Shown piece by piece: positions 11,576 to 24,616 of a stretch of DNA of 64,000 nt. Made by a program: the position numbers and the translations under genes. The notes below the pieces were generated by a model that searched no databases, had not been told where the DNA came from, and was given only the letters and a program-made list of their open reading frames with translations. Position 1 is the first letter of the stretch, and each line of letters opens with the position of its first letter. Where the stretch lies: positions 16,013,428 to 16,077,427 of the forward strand of contig NC_080711.1 in assembly GCF_019097595.1 (NCBI RefSeq), read 5' to 3'. Source of the DNA: Hemibagrus wyckioides (Eukaryota; Chordata; Actinopteri; Siluriformes; Bagridae).

Positions 11576-13288
11576 TTTTCCATTACTAAATGTGGCCAAG
11601 ACTGTCTACTTTTTTATGCAGAAGCCATTTGACTGACATTGCAGACTACCAGCAATTGCTGGAGCATATTGGGAAAGACACAAGGACCACATTTACATTT
11701 TAATAACTGCTTCAAACAAATCTCTTAAAAACTTTTACAAACAAGATTTTTCAAACCCGTGACTATCTCTGGCTCCAAAAGCTCACTGCCTCATGGTGTT
11801 TTCTTAAACCTTAAAGATGTACATTATTTATCTGTAGCTGTACTGTAAGCACAATAGGGAAATCTCTGCATGAGCATCATGAACATTATGCTATTTTGGA
11901 AAAGCACCCATCCTACAGTAAATAATTAGATTTGTACTGTTGTAACTTGTGCTTTATTTGTTTATTTAATTATTTTGTGTGGTGTTTGTGTGTTTGAGTC
12001 TGTGTATTTGAAAACCGACAATTTTGGTCAAGTCTTACATTTTTAGGTCCTTTAAAATTGCCGGTGCCAAAATCCTACTGCTTGGATTTCAGTTCCTGCA
12101 TATAAGTTTGCATACCTCATCACAGCAACTGACACCACCTCACTACTTTTTTTAGAGTTTAATCCTAGAGAAAAAGAGATGGTCGTGTTGAATTTGAGCT
12201 AATCAAAACCAGCCACCTGGAAAGAAGACAAGACCGCAGGCCTTTCCATGAAGCTCCTCTGATAATCAGCTAGAGCTCTGAGAGCCTCCCAAATCAGCTC
12301 TCTGACTCAATGTGGTCAGATAACATCGGCCTAGAATCCCATTTACTGCATATGTAATATTTAGTATTAAGTATTTAGTATTTAGCCTTCCAAGGAAAAA
12401 AAAAAATTCAGAGTATAAGGACCAATCAGGAGCTTTCAGTCTGACTCAAGCCACTTTGGTGTTTAAATACACCCTTACTTCAGTGTGTTATCATTCAACT
12501 TACAATATATTATATGCCAAATAATCTATACTTTGAAATGGAACAGATTGTTCTTAGGGATGTAAATATAAGGAATTACCAAATAATAACAATTTCAAAG
12601 GAAGATGCAGCTCTTGTTAAAAAAAATCACTATACTCTACTTTTACCCAGGCCAAATACAATACTTTGGTGTGTGGATCTACCAGAACTACAGATCAAAA
12701 GGATGTTGTCACTTTAATGTTCACTTCAAACACTGCATTATAAAAAGATGACCTTAAAGAGACATTGAAACTCTTCAGCCATTTCTCACTGGACCTGTTC
12801 TTGATATTTTTTGGCACAGTTTTAGGACCAAGCTGCCATCACAGAGGTCACCCGCATACTACAGGGAAGGATGCAATGGCTTGATCTGTGTCTGTAGGGT
12901 TTAGAAACACACTGACATCTGTGAGGCCTGCAGGGAGGAGGAAAATGATACATGAGAAGATAGAACCTGAAGTTGCCAGTGGCGCAACCCTGGTTTGAGT
13001 TGCAGTGGTGGTCTGATAAACCCCTTACTACTGACAGAGCGGTGGGACAAAGAAGTACTGGCGGAACCCCTCTGTCAACCCTTTTGGGTTCTGTTACTGT
13101 AGAGTGCTGAAAGACCCATGAACCCATGAAATGAGTTTGACAGCTTGACTATGCCAGGTAAGAACAATTATATTCTCTAGCTTCCGAGATGTGGATTGGA
13201 CATCAAATGCTTATAATCTGATTGAAATTGAAGTTCAACAAGTTTGCACATGGTTTGTAGCCACATACGCACACTATTTAAGTATTAA
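11576..13288. other. Unique sequence, no gene recognised
   Basis: AT-rich, mostly single-copy. The open frames (12514-12717 plus, 12822-13127 minus) have no recognisable domains. A consensus-like splice donor (CCAGGTAAGA, GT at 13158) follows a weak acceptor (TTACTGTAG near 13100), leaving a possible 55-bp exon, but there is no further support. Confidence 0.55.
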
Positions 13289-13464
13289 ACCTTTTGACAT
13301 TTTGTCGTGGTTACAATCTGGAACTGAAATGGGATTACAATAAAAAGCCCATAATCTTGAAGCTAGGGAATATTACATTTCTTATACATTATATTTACAG
13401 AATAGTAAAAAATCCCAAGTACTTTTTAATTCCAGATTGTAACAACATAGAAAATGTCAAAAAG
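13289..13464. mobile_element. Fold-back MITE with Tc1-like ends
   Basis: Two inverted arms of about 33-35 bp flank about 107 bp of AT-rich filler. The left arm (13290-13322) reads TTTTGACATTTTGTCGTGGT then TACAATCTGGAA; the right arm (13430-13464) is its reverse complement with a few changes. The sequence after the right arm (AAAGGGATGTGAATAC) resembles the outer ends of salmonid/teleost Tc1-like transposons as I remember them, so the true element may extend to about 13490. There is no coding capacity, so this is a non-autonomous element. Confidence 0.7.
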
Positions 13465-13489
13465 TTCAAAGGGATGTGAATACAGTACC

Positions 13490-14083
13490 TATGCAAGACA
13501 CTATTAAGTCAGAAAGGTCAAACCACTGTGTCTATCTCAGAGCAAGAATGTTATTGTAATATAGCTAATTAATGCACTTCCTCAGTTACTATAAAAAACA
13601 TATTGTTATGATGATCTTCAAACTAAGCCCTTTATCTCAAAGATAAGCGAAACCTCCTGATTTAGCCACACATCCAGAAGAGCAGCAGACAGGAAGTGAA
13701 GCCAGTAAAACATCCTCATCTGGAGCGCATTACCTCTCTGCTGAAGTGGCAAGAACCATGTTTTTGAGCCCTTACATGCTTTTGCCATTTTCTTAAAAAA
13801 AAAAAAACAAGCTAAAAAAGCTTTCTAGATCTAAATAATATCTGATTCAGTGTTGGCCACAGACCATTAAGATAATGGTGTGATGTGTAGTAATCCAAGA
13901 GATAAAACAAATACTGCATCAGTGCTAATCAACATGATCAAAATGACTTTAGATTAGAGACTCAAGCTATCTATACCATGCTCATCTACCAAGCTCATAT
14001 ATTTAAGAAAATTATTTAGCTGAAGGCAGAACATCAGACCAGAGACTAGCTACAAGGCTATCGACATTAATACCATAAAGATC

Positions 14084-14116
<33 letters not shown>

Positions 14117-15862
14117 TACCCATTCTGATCTAATTAAAAAACATGGCATCTTTATCAGAAGTGTCATAAGCACCAAATCATACCACTTTAAGATTACTTA
14201 CTGGTAACCATATACTAATGGCCAAGTGTTAAAGAACATTAATCTCATTCAGTCACATTACATCACTGTAAACAAGGAATTTTATGTCATTATGACCTTT
14301 AGCTGAACAAGCTTGGCATAGGGGTATTCTTCCCGAGAAAGAATAAGCTAGAGCAAGAGTGATGGTGACAGAGGCTGTCTGTCCTGTACTCCTGTGGTAA
14401 GGAGATGCCAGGAGTTAATAATAACCAACATCTGGAAGCATCTGCCATGGAGAATTATCTTGTTTCAGGGCTGGGCCTTTACCAAACCAAACCATTCATT
14501 AAATCCTCCAGTCCATCCCACTGCAGTGAGGAAGACCTGGAGAAGATACAATAACTAACAAACATTAAGGCTCTTGAAGAAACACTCCACCTCGAAATGC
14601 TTATATTGCTATCAAGAAAGCACCATTTAGCAAATGATGTGCAAATGGCACACTAATGGAACACTAACTCTTCTCATTCGTGATTAGCACAGTTCAGATT
14701 TCTGGGTATACTACTTCTTTAAGAGGGAACAAAATGCACCATTATCATATGGAAACCCACTTAAATGGACAGACTAACCCACAATATTAGATCTTACTGG
14801 CTGAGCCATGATTAAAGTCATCAGGCAGTCAAGTTCAGTAAATGTTCTCACACAGTGGTGTTATTATTTACGACCATAATGGCACCCTCCGTAATCTAGA
14901 TTTGCCATGCTCTCAAACTCTGCATGAGCCTCCACGGTGCAACATCAATTTTCATGAGGTAAATGGCCTTTCTCCATGGTGGGTTTTTTTTATCCTGCTC
15001 GGTGCAAGACACATGGTTCCCATTGTGGTTGAAAGGCAAAGGGATTAAAAAGTAAGGAAGGGACTATGCTGCAGCCTCCTGCCCCATGGTGCAATCTGAA
15101 AGCTTTGGTCCCAGCTGAATATTGCTTATCCACACCTCATAAATGCTGTTTATGTAATGACAGTAAGAAGGGACTAGAAGTAGGGTGGCTGGAATGGGTT
15201 CCTGGGGGGTTAGTGCACCCAGCTGAGGGGCACAGTTTGGGGCAACAGGAACAAACACACTCCCCCGATGACAGAGAGGCCAGGCGGTCGGGGCACAGAC
15301 GCCCAGGCAGATAGCCGATAGGTACGGGATATGAAAAGGTGTTGAAATCAAGCGGATTTGAGTTTTCAGAGAGCGCATGACAAGGTGGGGGGAGGGAGTT
15401 CTTCAAAGCAGAGATTAGAGAAGGGGGAAAAAAGAGAAAGTGAGGGATAAGGTAGAGGGGAAAACACAAAGGAGGTGGACTAAAGTGATGAAAGGAGAGA
15501 GGAATGATGATGCACTTGAACTCAGGATGACCAGACTGTTTATTATAACAACAGATATGAATCACTTAAAAAAATGTACATTTTACAGTTAGAGGATAAA
15601 TCATAAATGCATCTAACAAAGCACATTTTATTTCAATTAAATATTTACAGCTAATATTTGAATTTATATAGAATATTTATGGCGTCTATTTCATGTTGTC
15701 ATTTTAAATAATTAAATAAATAAATAAATAAAATGACAAATCCATGATTAGAATGGAATATTAATATATAATTTAAAAGTAAATATTTCTAAATGAAAGA
15801 TGGTAATTCTATGGTATTTCAGGCTAAATGGAGTATTTTGTTTATATCAGGCATAGTACATA
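13490..15862. other. Unique sequence, no gene recognised
   Basis: Contains a (TTA)n run at 14083-14116 and an (AAAT)n run near 15716. The 15060-15560 part is richer in G+C and open on both strands (142 codons on the minus strand at 15137-15565), giving a low-complexity Ser/Pro/His/Phe composition that argues against a real protein. Confidence 0.55.
14083..14116. repeat. (TTA)n microsatellite
   Basis: About 11 units of TTA. Confidence 0.95.
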
Positions 15863-15864
15863 AC

Positions 15865-15901
<37 letters not shown>
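15863..15901. repeat. (AAT)n microsatellite
   Basis: About 13 units of AAT. Confidence 0.95.
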
Positions 15902-17183
15902 TTTAATAACATACAACATTTAAATGACTTTAAAATTTATTTTTAAAAGCACATCATCCGAAACTTAAGTGCTAAAATGTAGTGACTTCAATCCCTCAGA
16001 GACTGAAGTAATTTACTTCGATCTACAGCCTATGGTGTCAAAGAATTTCAGTTCAGCTAAATGAAGAAATTTATTCTGCTTCATAACCCACTAGTGCTCT
16101 CTTCACACATTCTCCAACACATCACAGCAGGTAAAAATCAGTCAAGCAAGTGGTGGACCTTCCTCAAATGCCAACTACAGGGCAAAATTACTTTGCCAAG
16201 CATGATGACGGTATGTATGCCCTCAATTAAAGGGGAGGATTTTGAGACTGAACTGTATGGGGTCTGTAAAAAAAACGCTATGCACTGTGGAGCATATCGA
16301 AACCAACTGAACAAACCAATTAAACCGACTCTGGGCTCGACTGGGCAGTGCAAACAAAAGATGCAGCAACTGAGAGATTCAACAGAGCTATACGGATGTA
16401 GTGGCTTGGAATGATGGGAATGGCATTTTAAAAGCGGCTGTTATGCACGCTTAATTAAAGGTCTGAACAAAATCACTCAGAAATTCACAGAAACAAATTG
16501 ATACCAGCATTCACAATAATAGAGAAAAAAATATGATATCATGTTGGGGAAAGCATTACAGATAAAGAGGCATAAGCAGAGGGTAGAGACTGAGGGCTGT
16601 TGACTCTGATAGAGCTGTTTTAATTGACAGTTTAGGGCAAAGAGGTCAAGCAGCAACCTGACACTGAGGCACCAAAGGTCAAGAGATCACCCAACCCCTC
16701 TGGTGTAGGGTGAAGCAGTAAAAGTCTATTTCCATTTTAAACTTTTTCTCATATAAACATGCAAATTTTGTTTTAATAATAAAGTTCAACCATATAACCG
16801 CAAATCTTTGTACGGAACTGAAGAACAAACCACCAGACCTGCATCAGCTGTTTGACAATGTGCTACGTGTGCCTTATTCCAATGAATGGATCTTTAATAG
16901 AGAACTGTAATGTGAGTAGTGCAAAATCCCAGGAGGGTTTAAATGCCAGATCTAAACAAATATCCAAGAAAGTTTGCAGTGGAGAAACCCTCAGGTGATG
17001 CAATGACGTGCAACTGTATCTGCTTCCAATTCCCACTATTTACCTCACCAATGAAAGCAACCACTCCCAGTCCTTTTCAGGGAAAACTGCACACTGACTG
17101 CATCACGCCCAACCACTTTCATTAATGCTAATTGCTGTAGTGTGTATGCCTCTCTTTTTCTGTGCGTCAGTGTGTGAACAGAA

Positions 17184-17221
<38 letters not shown>

Positions 17222-20200
17222 TCACACACACAATGGCCCACATTTTTCAAGTCAGTTTTCAAGTTTTTCAAATATATTTATGCATAAATTGCTTGCATGA
17301 ATATTTACCCAAAAAAACTGCAGATCATGAAAATCTTGCAAATTTATAAATACTTTCATATCCTACTTCTGTTCTCGAGAATCTAACAGCCTCGACTCTT
17401 ATCATTCGTGATCAGATACCGGCTTTTTATATAGGATTATACAGTCAAGTAAAATTTATTTTGCTTACTGTATTTATTTCAAAATAAACAATTTTTTAGA
17501 CTAGTCATTTCATATAGACCTAAATGTCATTAATTAAGGATGGCAATTAGGTTTATTTGAAATTAATCTTTATATCTAGCTATATAAAATGAAGTTAGAA
17601 TGGCACTGTATAAAAGGAGGGTAGACTGGCCTGTGTAGATGCTCTCCGTAAGCTGAGGAGGTGCAAATGGCTCAGTTGGTTGTATTCGCCCGATAACAGA
17701 GAAACTCTTGATCAGCAGTAATTTTTATGGCAAACATTTTTCTTTTGACCTGAATTTCTATGGCACTGAATTGTCTACATCTCTGTAATATGATGTTTAT
17801 GCTGCTAAAAAATAGTTTTTATTCTTGTAAATGTGAGTCTACAACATACACACATGAACACAAGAAAATCAGTGTTTATGAAACTTCAAAAAATCCAGTG
17901 CAAATTTTATTTTGGTTTGGCTTACGCAAACGATTAATAAAAATTGTTCTCGAAAATTAATGAATGTGGCTTGTGTGGCAGTTGATATGAGATCACAAGT
18001 ACGTCTCAGAAATTTCATCCATTTCTTAATTTATTCAGGGGTCCTAGGTGTAAATTATTGAAAAACCTGAGTTTAAAGGCTTGCTATCCTCGACATAAAA
18101 CAGTTGCAAAAGCAAGGATATGATCATTGCTAAAATGGTGTTCCTGCTAGTGAGTAAATTGTAACCATACTATTAAAGAAGACCACTAATCCATAGATAA
18201 TGTGCAAAGAAAAGCTTACACAGCTAATAGCTGACGACTTTGTGCATGACTATGTCCTTAATCCCTGAGAGGAGGGTAGGGGGTCTTTTCGGGATAAACA
18301 GCTGGATAAGTGTGACTGAATGCACCTGCAAAAGCGAAACGGTTACACAGCCCTGAACATGAACACCCAAAGCCCATACTTTCTTTTTTTCATCTGTTTC
18401 GCCCTTAGACAGGAAACAGCTGAGGAAGCCACTTTATTTCCATGTTGTTGGACCTTTGATGAGGCACAATGCGCTGCCAGGCGTGTTCTGAGGCCAACAC
18501 AGAACCATGAAGGTGGCCACAAAAGCCATGTGGAGAGCGGCTAAAAAAGGCTTGAGCCGACGACTTGCATTTATTTTTTATTTTAAAAAATGTGAACTAG
18601 GCTGTGGGCCAACAGGTCGACGGCGCCACAGCGCCTCTATGCCTCCACCTTTCCCTCATTCACTCCATCCCTCCTGTTTAATCCTCCACACCCAAATGCC
18701 ATCTGAAAGCACTGCATGACAGAAGCAAACACCGAAAGCCCAGTAAGCCTCTGCAGGAAAACAAAAAAGAGAAAGAAAGTAAAGTCACTGCCGTTGCACT
18801 AGGCCCGGACCACCTGCTCGTCCAACTAAATTGCACTCAACAAGAGACAGAGAAAGAAAAAGTCACAGTCCCTCTGTGATCCTGCCGCACAAAAGAACAA
18901 ATTGCATTTCTCTATCTCCATCCTCCACAGGTCAGGAATCAGGCTGAGAGCCTGGCACTCGTCTCCCGTTGAGTGAGAGCATTTGTTTGCAATCACATAT
19001 ATACATTTCTTTTCTTATCTCCGGAGTAACATCCGCTCCTCTTTCATCTCCATCTGCTTTTTTATTCTGGTGCTTTGGTGTTTGCTGAGCCACTTCTCTT
19101 CAAATTGGGCGTTATTATTCCAAACAGTCTGATGCCAGCGTCTTATCTTTATGTATGCCTGAGAGGTCAGTGCACTGGTGAGAGCCACCACAGCAGAGAT
19201 TAAAGCTGGGTCCGGAGTGGGAAACAGAGAGAGAGTGTGGACGCTACTTCATGCTCCTCATCACCGACATCTTAATTGCTGGCACTGAGTGCCCTAAAAG
19301 CTAGGGTAGATGGACCCTTGCAGCTTTAATCTACAGCCTTACATAAAGAAATCTCAGGCTGCTAGCAAATTTTACATACAATCTCCTTAACTGAGGGGAA
19401 GATGCGAAAAATAAAACCTCCACCAAAATAGTAAATGGAATGTGGATTTTCTAAATAAGCAAATTATTAGAATAGTAAAATAGTGAAAACAGTAAAACAT
19501 TTTCAGTGCTGGTGTTGTTAGATTTTTGTCTGCGAAGGCTAGAAGCCCAAAGGGGTAGGTAATGATGGACTTTTCCTTAGGCCATGTGCCGGTGGTCACA
19601 CACTGCCAGGCCCAGCGCTGGACTCCGATTTATGATCCAGAGGATCACCGACCAACCAGGCATGAAGACCACCCAGTGAAAACACACACAAACTTGCAAA
19701 TGCATGCACAAACACCTTATTTTTCAGTCTCTCCTTCATCCCAACTCAGGGAAATGAGCAGCACTGAAGCAAAATGATCAGTGAAATCAGATTTTTACTG
19801 TATGAGCTGCTAAAATCAGGTCACTGTACAACATTTCTAGTGCTTGTTAAAATAAAAACACTTGAAGTGTCTTTATATGATATGCCCCCCAAAAATCCCT
19901 GCAATCTCTTTATCCAACCCATAATTAACACCAAAAGATTTAACAGTTGCACAACACAATGGCCATTACACAACTTCTTAACCCAGTACGTCTGTGGCTG
20001 CATTATAATGCTTTTTTATTATAGTTACTGGTTAATGCTTGAATTTGTTGGGAATCATGTTTGAGGTATTGATGAGGACATGGTAAAAATGGGTAAATAC
20101 TGATATAAAATAATCATATGAACTTAAAAAAGTAAGCACTATATTGCTAGATTTAATTGGATTTTAAGTACAAAGGCTAACCCAGCCCCTAACACTAGCC

Positions 20201-20299
20201 TTCATCACTTACTTGTGAATGGTAATAAATGTTCAAGCGTGAGACCATGCTGAAGACCAAAACCACACACAAACACTGAGCTCTACTGATATCTGATAC
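15902..20299. other. Unique sequence, no gene recognised
   Basis: Mostly single-copy. A CT run followed by CA lies at 17186-17232. Two direct repeats of nuclear-receptor half-sites occur at 16634-16648 and 16676-16689. The 18400-19300 part is repeat-free and of higher complexity, with a small CpG cluster at 18615-18636, and resembles regulatory sequence more than coding sequence. Open frames up to 117 codons (16061-16414) have no recognisable domains. Confidence 0.5.
17186..17232. repeat. Compound (CT)n(CA)n microsatellite
   Basis: CT run passing directly into a CA run. Confidence 0.95.
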
Positions 20300-20600
20300 C
20301 AGTCCCTCCAGGATTTCTAGATTTTGCAATGGCAGAAATTAACGTAAAATCAAACAAAATCCAGCGCTATTCAGAGAAAGTTTTCACATATCACAAGACA
20401 CATTCAGCCAAAGCCCTCTTCAAATATGAATATGGGATGAATATGAATATGTACAGCTACCATAAGAAAGTAATTATTTATGTGCCTTCACTGGTAACAA
20501 AAAAGCAGCAAAGTTTGAAAAATGATGCCGCAAAATCGAGTATTTATGGTTCCAACAATCGCAAAAAAACTGTGAAATCCGGAGAGGCTGTGATACACAC
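20300..20600 (+). repeat. Dispersed repeat X, copy 1
   Basis: Begins near TCCCTCCAGGATTTC, includes TTTATGTGCCTTCACTGGTA (20479-20498) and ends with GCCGCAAAATCGAGTATT and CAATCGCAAAAAAACTGTGA. The same ordered blocks return at 38669-39033 in the same direction and at 31573-31690 and 35676-35970 in reverse. An open frame of 99 codons spans it, but the other copies do not keep that frame, so it is unlikely to be coding. The type of element is unknown to me. Confidence 0.75.
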
Positions 20601-22764
20601 AGACAGACTTAACATTAAGGATTATTGAATTTCATTGTAAGTCTTTGTAATGGTCCAAGTACACTCTGAAGCTTGATTGAAATTCAGAACAGAAGTCTAG
20701 ATGCATGCTTCCTTTTTGGTTGGAGTTTAATAACAAATTAAGGCCTTGCTATATCTGCAGCAAAATTTAGCAGTAGCTAAAAACACATATGAGCTTACAC
20801 ATTCCTGGCAGTTTCATTCTGCATACTGCATATACATGAGCTAATCACAGGCTTTGTCATGGGAGTTCTCTGGAGTTTGTCCATCTGCCAGGTGTGTGTC
20901 ATCAGTTACATCAAAACCAGTGGAAAACAAAACCAATGGATGTCACTGAAGGTACGTCAGCAAATTATGTGCTAATATCTCCAATCAACACTTATCACTG
21001 ATCACCCAGATATTCATTTCCAGGCATCAGGGCACTCTCAGAAACCTCATCAGGTGATGGAGTTTCCTCTTCTTGGCACACAAGCTCAGCATGAGGCAGA
21101 GGAAGGAAAGAGGAAGACAGGAGCTTAGAGGTGTGAGGGGTTTGGCAGAAGCAAGATGCCATTACAAGTGAACAGTGGGTCAGTGAGATGTATCTGGTTC
21201 CTTTCCTATACAAGTATATCAATATTAGACATAATTCCAAACAAGAATCAAATTATTATTTTTCCTGAATCCTGAATCAAATGTTTTTTTTTTTAACCAG
21301 CAGTTCTTTTCAGTCTAAGCGTCAGCATCCCATCATGTACAAGACACATGGCACTGTTCTGTTGACACTACATTTAACTCATTACGCTCAGGATGAACTA
21401 TGATTGGGAGACACTTTTCATTTTTATTGTTTAATAATGCCTACTATTCTTCAAACACGTTTAATAATGTCTACTATTCTTCCAACATTTTTCACATGGG
21501 TAAAGCAAATGTAAAAAAAAAAATTAACAAAATAAACAAAAAATGATTTTTATATGAATCTCTTCGCACTACTCCAGTTGGTGTATGACATCTACTCCTC
21601 TATACTCCTTACATTCAGGACAAACTAGAAAGAAGGCAATTAAAACTGAACTTAATGCTTAATAAGTTCACCCAAGCTCTATATAAATTATAATACAAAT
21701 AAATATAATTGCATTTAATTTCAGGGATTTGTATGAATCTAGGCTGATAAATCGCTCCAGGCAGTGCTAGACAGCTGAATGAGCTAAGTACACACACATC
21801 AGCTGTGTATCTCAGGTCTGTGGTATTAAAGGTCTTATAAGAGTTCAAGGGACAGAACATCGGTATGACAATCCAATACAAACAATATATCGGTACTAAA
21901 AAGCTCACAGATGAGCCACAGTGATCCCTACCTTTCATGCCAAACACAGAGCAGATGTCAGTCATGCATGTCCAGTCAGCCACATATTCTTCTGCACAAC
22001 TGACTTAAGGCCAAAAATCAGGATACTGTAGATTCATACACAAGAACAGCTGCTGCTCATTTGCAATATGCTCATAATGAACATCCTTTCAACACACAGC
22101 ACTGTTTGACTTTATAGATTACAGTTGCTGAAGAGTTATTTTCTACTCGGTGCATGACTGTGTACGTGTGTGCGCAAAAACAGTGGCAATGCATGCGGCA
22201 TAGTACACATACACATCTGGCTGGTTGTGTATTTGTACTGATTTAAGGCACATCAGAGCCAAAACAACCCTGTCCATCAGGTTTCCTAGTCAAAATATTA
22301 CATTATTTAGTAATTTCATGCACAGCAATGTTAAATACACTGACCAACTCTGGCACTCTGTGGTTCTAGTGATTATTATTAGTATTATTATTATCTGTGT
22401 CTCACACTGAAAATGACCTATGATATGACCTTACAGCATTTATAATCATAAAATATTCTAGACAGGGAAAAACAGAGCTTTCAGTAGATTTGAAGGCTAA
22501 CATACTAATTAAAATTAAAATACTATCTTTAATAGGTAAACTGCTTAATGTTAGTGCTCAGAAACTGTAGAACTGTATAATTGGATATACAAGTTGACTA
22601 GATTGTTCAGACATTTTCATACAGAATCACATGATGCTATACCTCAACTATTTATGTTTATATTGGACAGGTAATGTTATTTCTATCCGTTGCTCCAAAC
22701 AACCACAAATAGCCATCTTGTGTGAAAAATAGCTACAAGCATGTATAATACAGATCTAATCCCA
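20601..22764. other. Unique sequence, no gene recognised
   Basis: Single-copy AT-rich sequence. A two-copy 30-bp tandem duplication lies at 21431-21490. The 122-codon minus-strand frame at 21615-21983 has no recognisable domain. Confidence 0.55.
21431..21490. repeat. 30-bp tandem duplication, two copies
   Basis: TTAATAATGCCTACTATTCT at 21431 recurs as TTAATAATGTCTACTATTCT exactly 30 bp later, and the remainder of each unit also matches with few differences. Confidence 0.85.
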
Positions 22765-22945
22765 CTCTCTTGGATCAAGCAAAGGATTCTGGTCCATCTC
22801 AAGCATTCCTTTTTACTTTCACCTTCAGCTTGCTCATTACAGATCTAAATCTACACCCAGCTTACACTAAAGCTGCTTTTGTGTCACTGTCTATTGTTAA
22901 GAATGCAATATAAATAAAACCAAAAACAGAATTGAATTAGATCGG
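22765..22945 (+). mobile_element. LINE 3' end-like repeat R, copy 1
   Basis: Contains TTCAGCTTGCTCATTACAGA, AAAGCTGCTTTTGTGTCACT, then AATATAAATAAAA and AGAATTGAATTAG. This order (GCTTGCTCATTA, AAGCTGCTTT, AATAAA, GAATTGAATT) is typical of a widespread teleost LINE 3' untranslated end. Related copies lie at 32812 and 42985. It is 5'-truncated with no coding part. Confidence 0.6.
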
Positions 22946-23858
22946 TTAAAATATATGAGAACAAAGTCAGTGCTTGACAGCAATGCATTTGGATATCATA
23001 AATATTTCTTCAACAAACAACTACGCAGAGGCTAAACAAAATGAAACCAATCTCACTACAATCTGCCACATGACAGGATATTTAGTAAAGCTTCTTATGC
23101 CTGTGTTTATTAGCTTACAATGAGGATGAAGTGTGTTATGACATGGCCATGCCAAAGAACATTTGATTGCTTACTTTTGTCCCATGTCTTCAATGAAAAC
23201 AAACGGGCAAACCTATTAAAAAATAATGTTACTTCACAATTTCCAACTTTGTTAGCGAAAACAATAGTTTGGCCAAGGCCAATTTTGACAAACAGGTTAA
23301 ACATTTAATAGCATTCTGGCTCATAAACATGCAACCAACAGACGTATGAAGTTCAGTGGGGGGCCTGTGTTTAATAGCTAATGCTGTGGAGGCAAGCCAT
23401 TTAAAGCCTTGTGGGATTTTAACATGCAGAAATGTGTGCAATATTCAGCACTCAGCAAAACAATATGTGCAATATGTGCAAGAGTTAAGAATTATGTACA
23501 GAATGTTAGCTGGTTGCTCTGGGGTAAAATCCATTAACAGTAGCATTTTCAGCTTATTTAAAGAAGCCTATTTATGAGGTTTATGAGCTACGAGGAGAAC
23601 ACTGGAACAGTGAGATATACATTGAATTCCTCACCGCAAAAAAACATACATCCTCCTCAACCGCAAGAATCCATGTGAAGCAAGTGGAGGGTGTCTGCTT
23701 TCCTGGAATCCACTTCCACAGCTACAAGAGAAGAAATAGAAATACAGCGTCAATTATTTTATTATCTAAAACCTATTACAGTATCCGGTTACATCAGTGC
23801 ACATACAGTATAGTTTAACTGGACTACACTGACAAAGCATTGTATTTTATTGGGCAAA

Positions 23859-23859
<1 letters not shown>
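22946..23859. other. Unique sequence, no gene recognised
   Basis: Single-copy AT-rich sequence. The open frames at 23110-23577 overlap on both strands and show no domains. Confidence 0.55.
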
Positions 23860-23934
<75 letters not shown>

Positions 23935-23935
23935 T
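23860..23935. repeat. (TA)n microsatellite
   Basis: About 75 bp of nearly uninterrupted TA. An 83-codon frame that runs through it (repeated Tyr-Ile) is spurious. Confidence 0.97.
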
Positions 23936-24359
23936 TCACTGCCTGCTCTTAAGACTTTTTAGACCTTATGGACAATTACCTTGCACACCACAACCGTGCT
24001 GCTCTTTGCATCAAAATAGTGCCAGATGTGCTTTTCTTTTTCATATATTCATATTTTTCCCGTCTTCATGTGGCTGTAGTACGTTACATATACCTAAATA
24101 GTATTAGTATGTAAGAATACTGAAGCCTCAAATGATTATCTGGGTATTGGGTTACCTGTTTATTTCGATTAAGGAATACCACAGCGTTTTACAATCTAAT
24201 CTAATCTACAGAATCTGCAGCAGTCACCACAGTGCTAACCACAGGCAGGGATTTCTACATGCTTCTCTGTACTGAGAAAAGCACAGTTTAGTCAGAAGTC
24301 ACGTATAAACCAAATCTAAAGGTAAAGTGAATTTTGTCAAACAAAAATGTTCATTCATT

Positions 24360-24500
24360 CTTTCTTTTATTTATCTAAAGTAACTGCTTTGTCTTGCTTA
24401 TGGTCAAAGTGGATCCAGAGTCTATGAATACTGGGTGTGAGTTGAGAATACACCCCAGATGGGAAGACAGTCCATTGTATGTAGGGCACTGGCCAATTGC
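24360..24500 (+). repeat. Truncated copy of a common fish dispersed repeat (F)
   Basis: Holds AGTGGATCCAGAGTCTATGA, AATACACCCCAGATGGGAAG and ACAGTCCATTGTATGTAGGG. These match the order of a very frequent teleost repeat ('GTGGATCCGGAGCCTAT...ACACCCTGGATGGG...CCAGTCCATCGCAGGGCA', from memory). The right half of the repeat is missing here, while the copy at 38100 keeps it. The repeat class is not certain to me. Confidence 0.6.
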
Positions 24501-24616
24501 TTCGACATAGATTAGAATGTAAAACACAAAAATATTCGTGTAAGTATTACAGCATCAGTTTATTGTCAGGTCCAAGTACAGTTTACTGGAAGAAGTTTTA
24601 GAGTGTCTTGGTACTG

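Noticed and set aside
13100..13157. Possible 55-bp exon with acceptor and CCAGGTAAGA donor
   Set aside because: Weak acceptor, no coding signal and no partner exons; could only be judged with RNA data.
15137..15565. 142-codon minus-strand open frame
   Set aside because: Pro/Ser/Phe-rich translation of a GA-rich tract; another frame is open on the opposite strand; no known domain.
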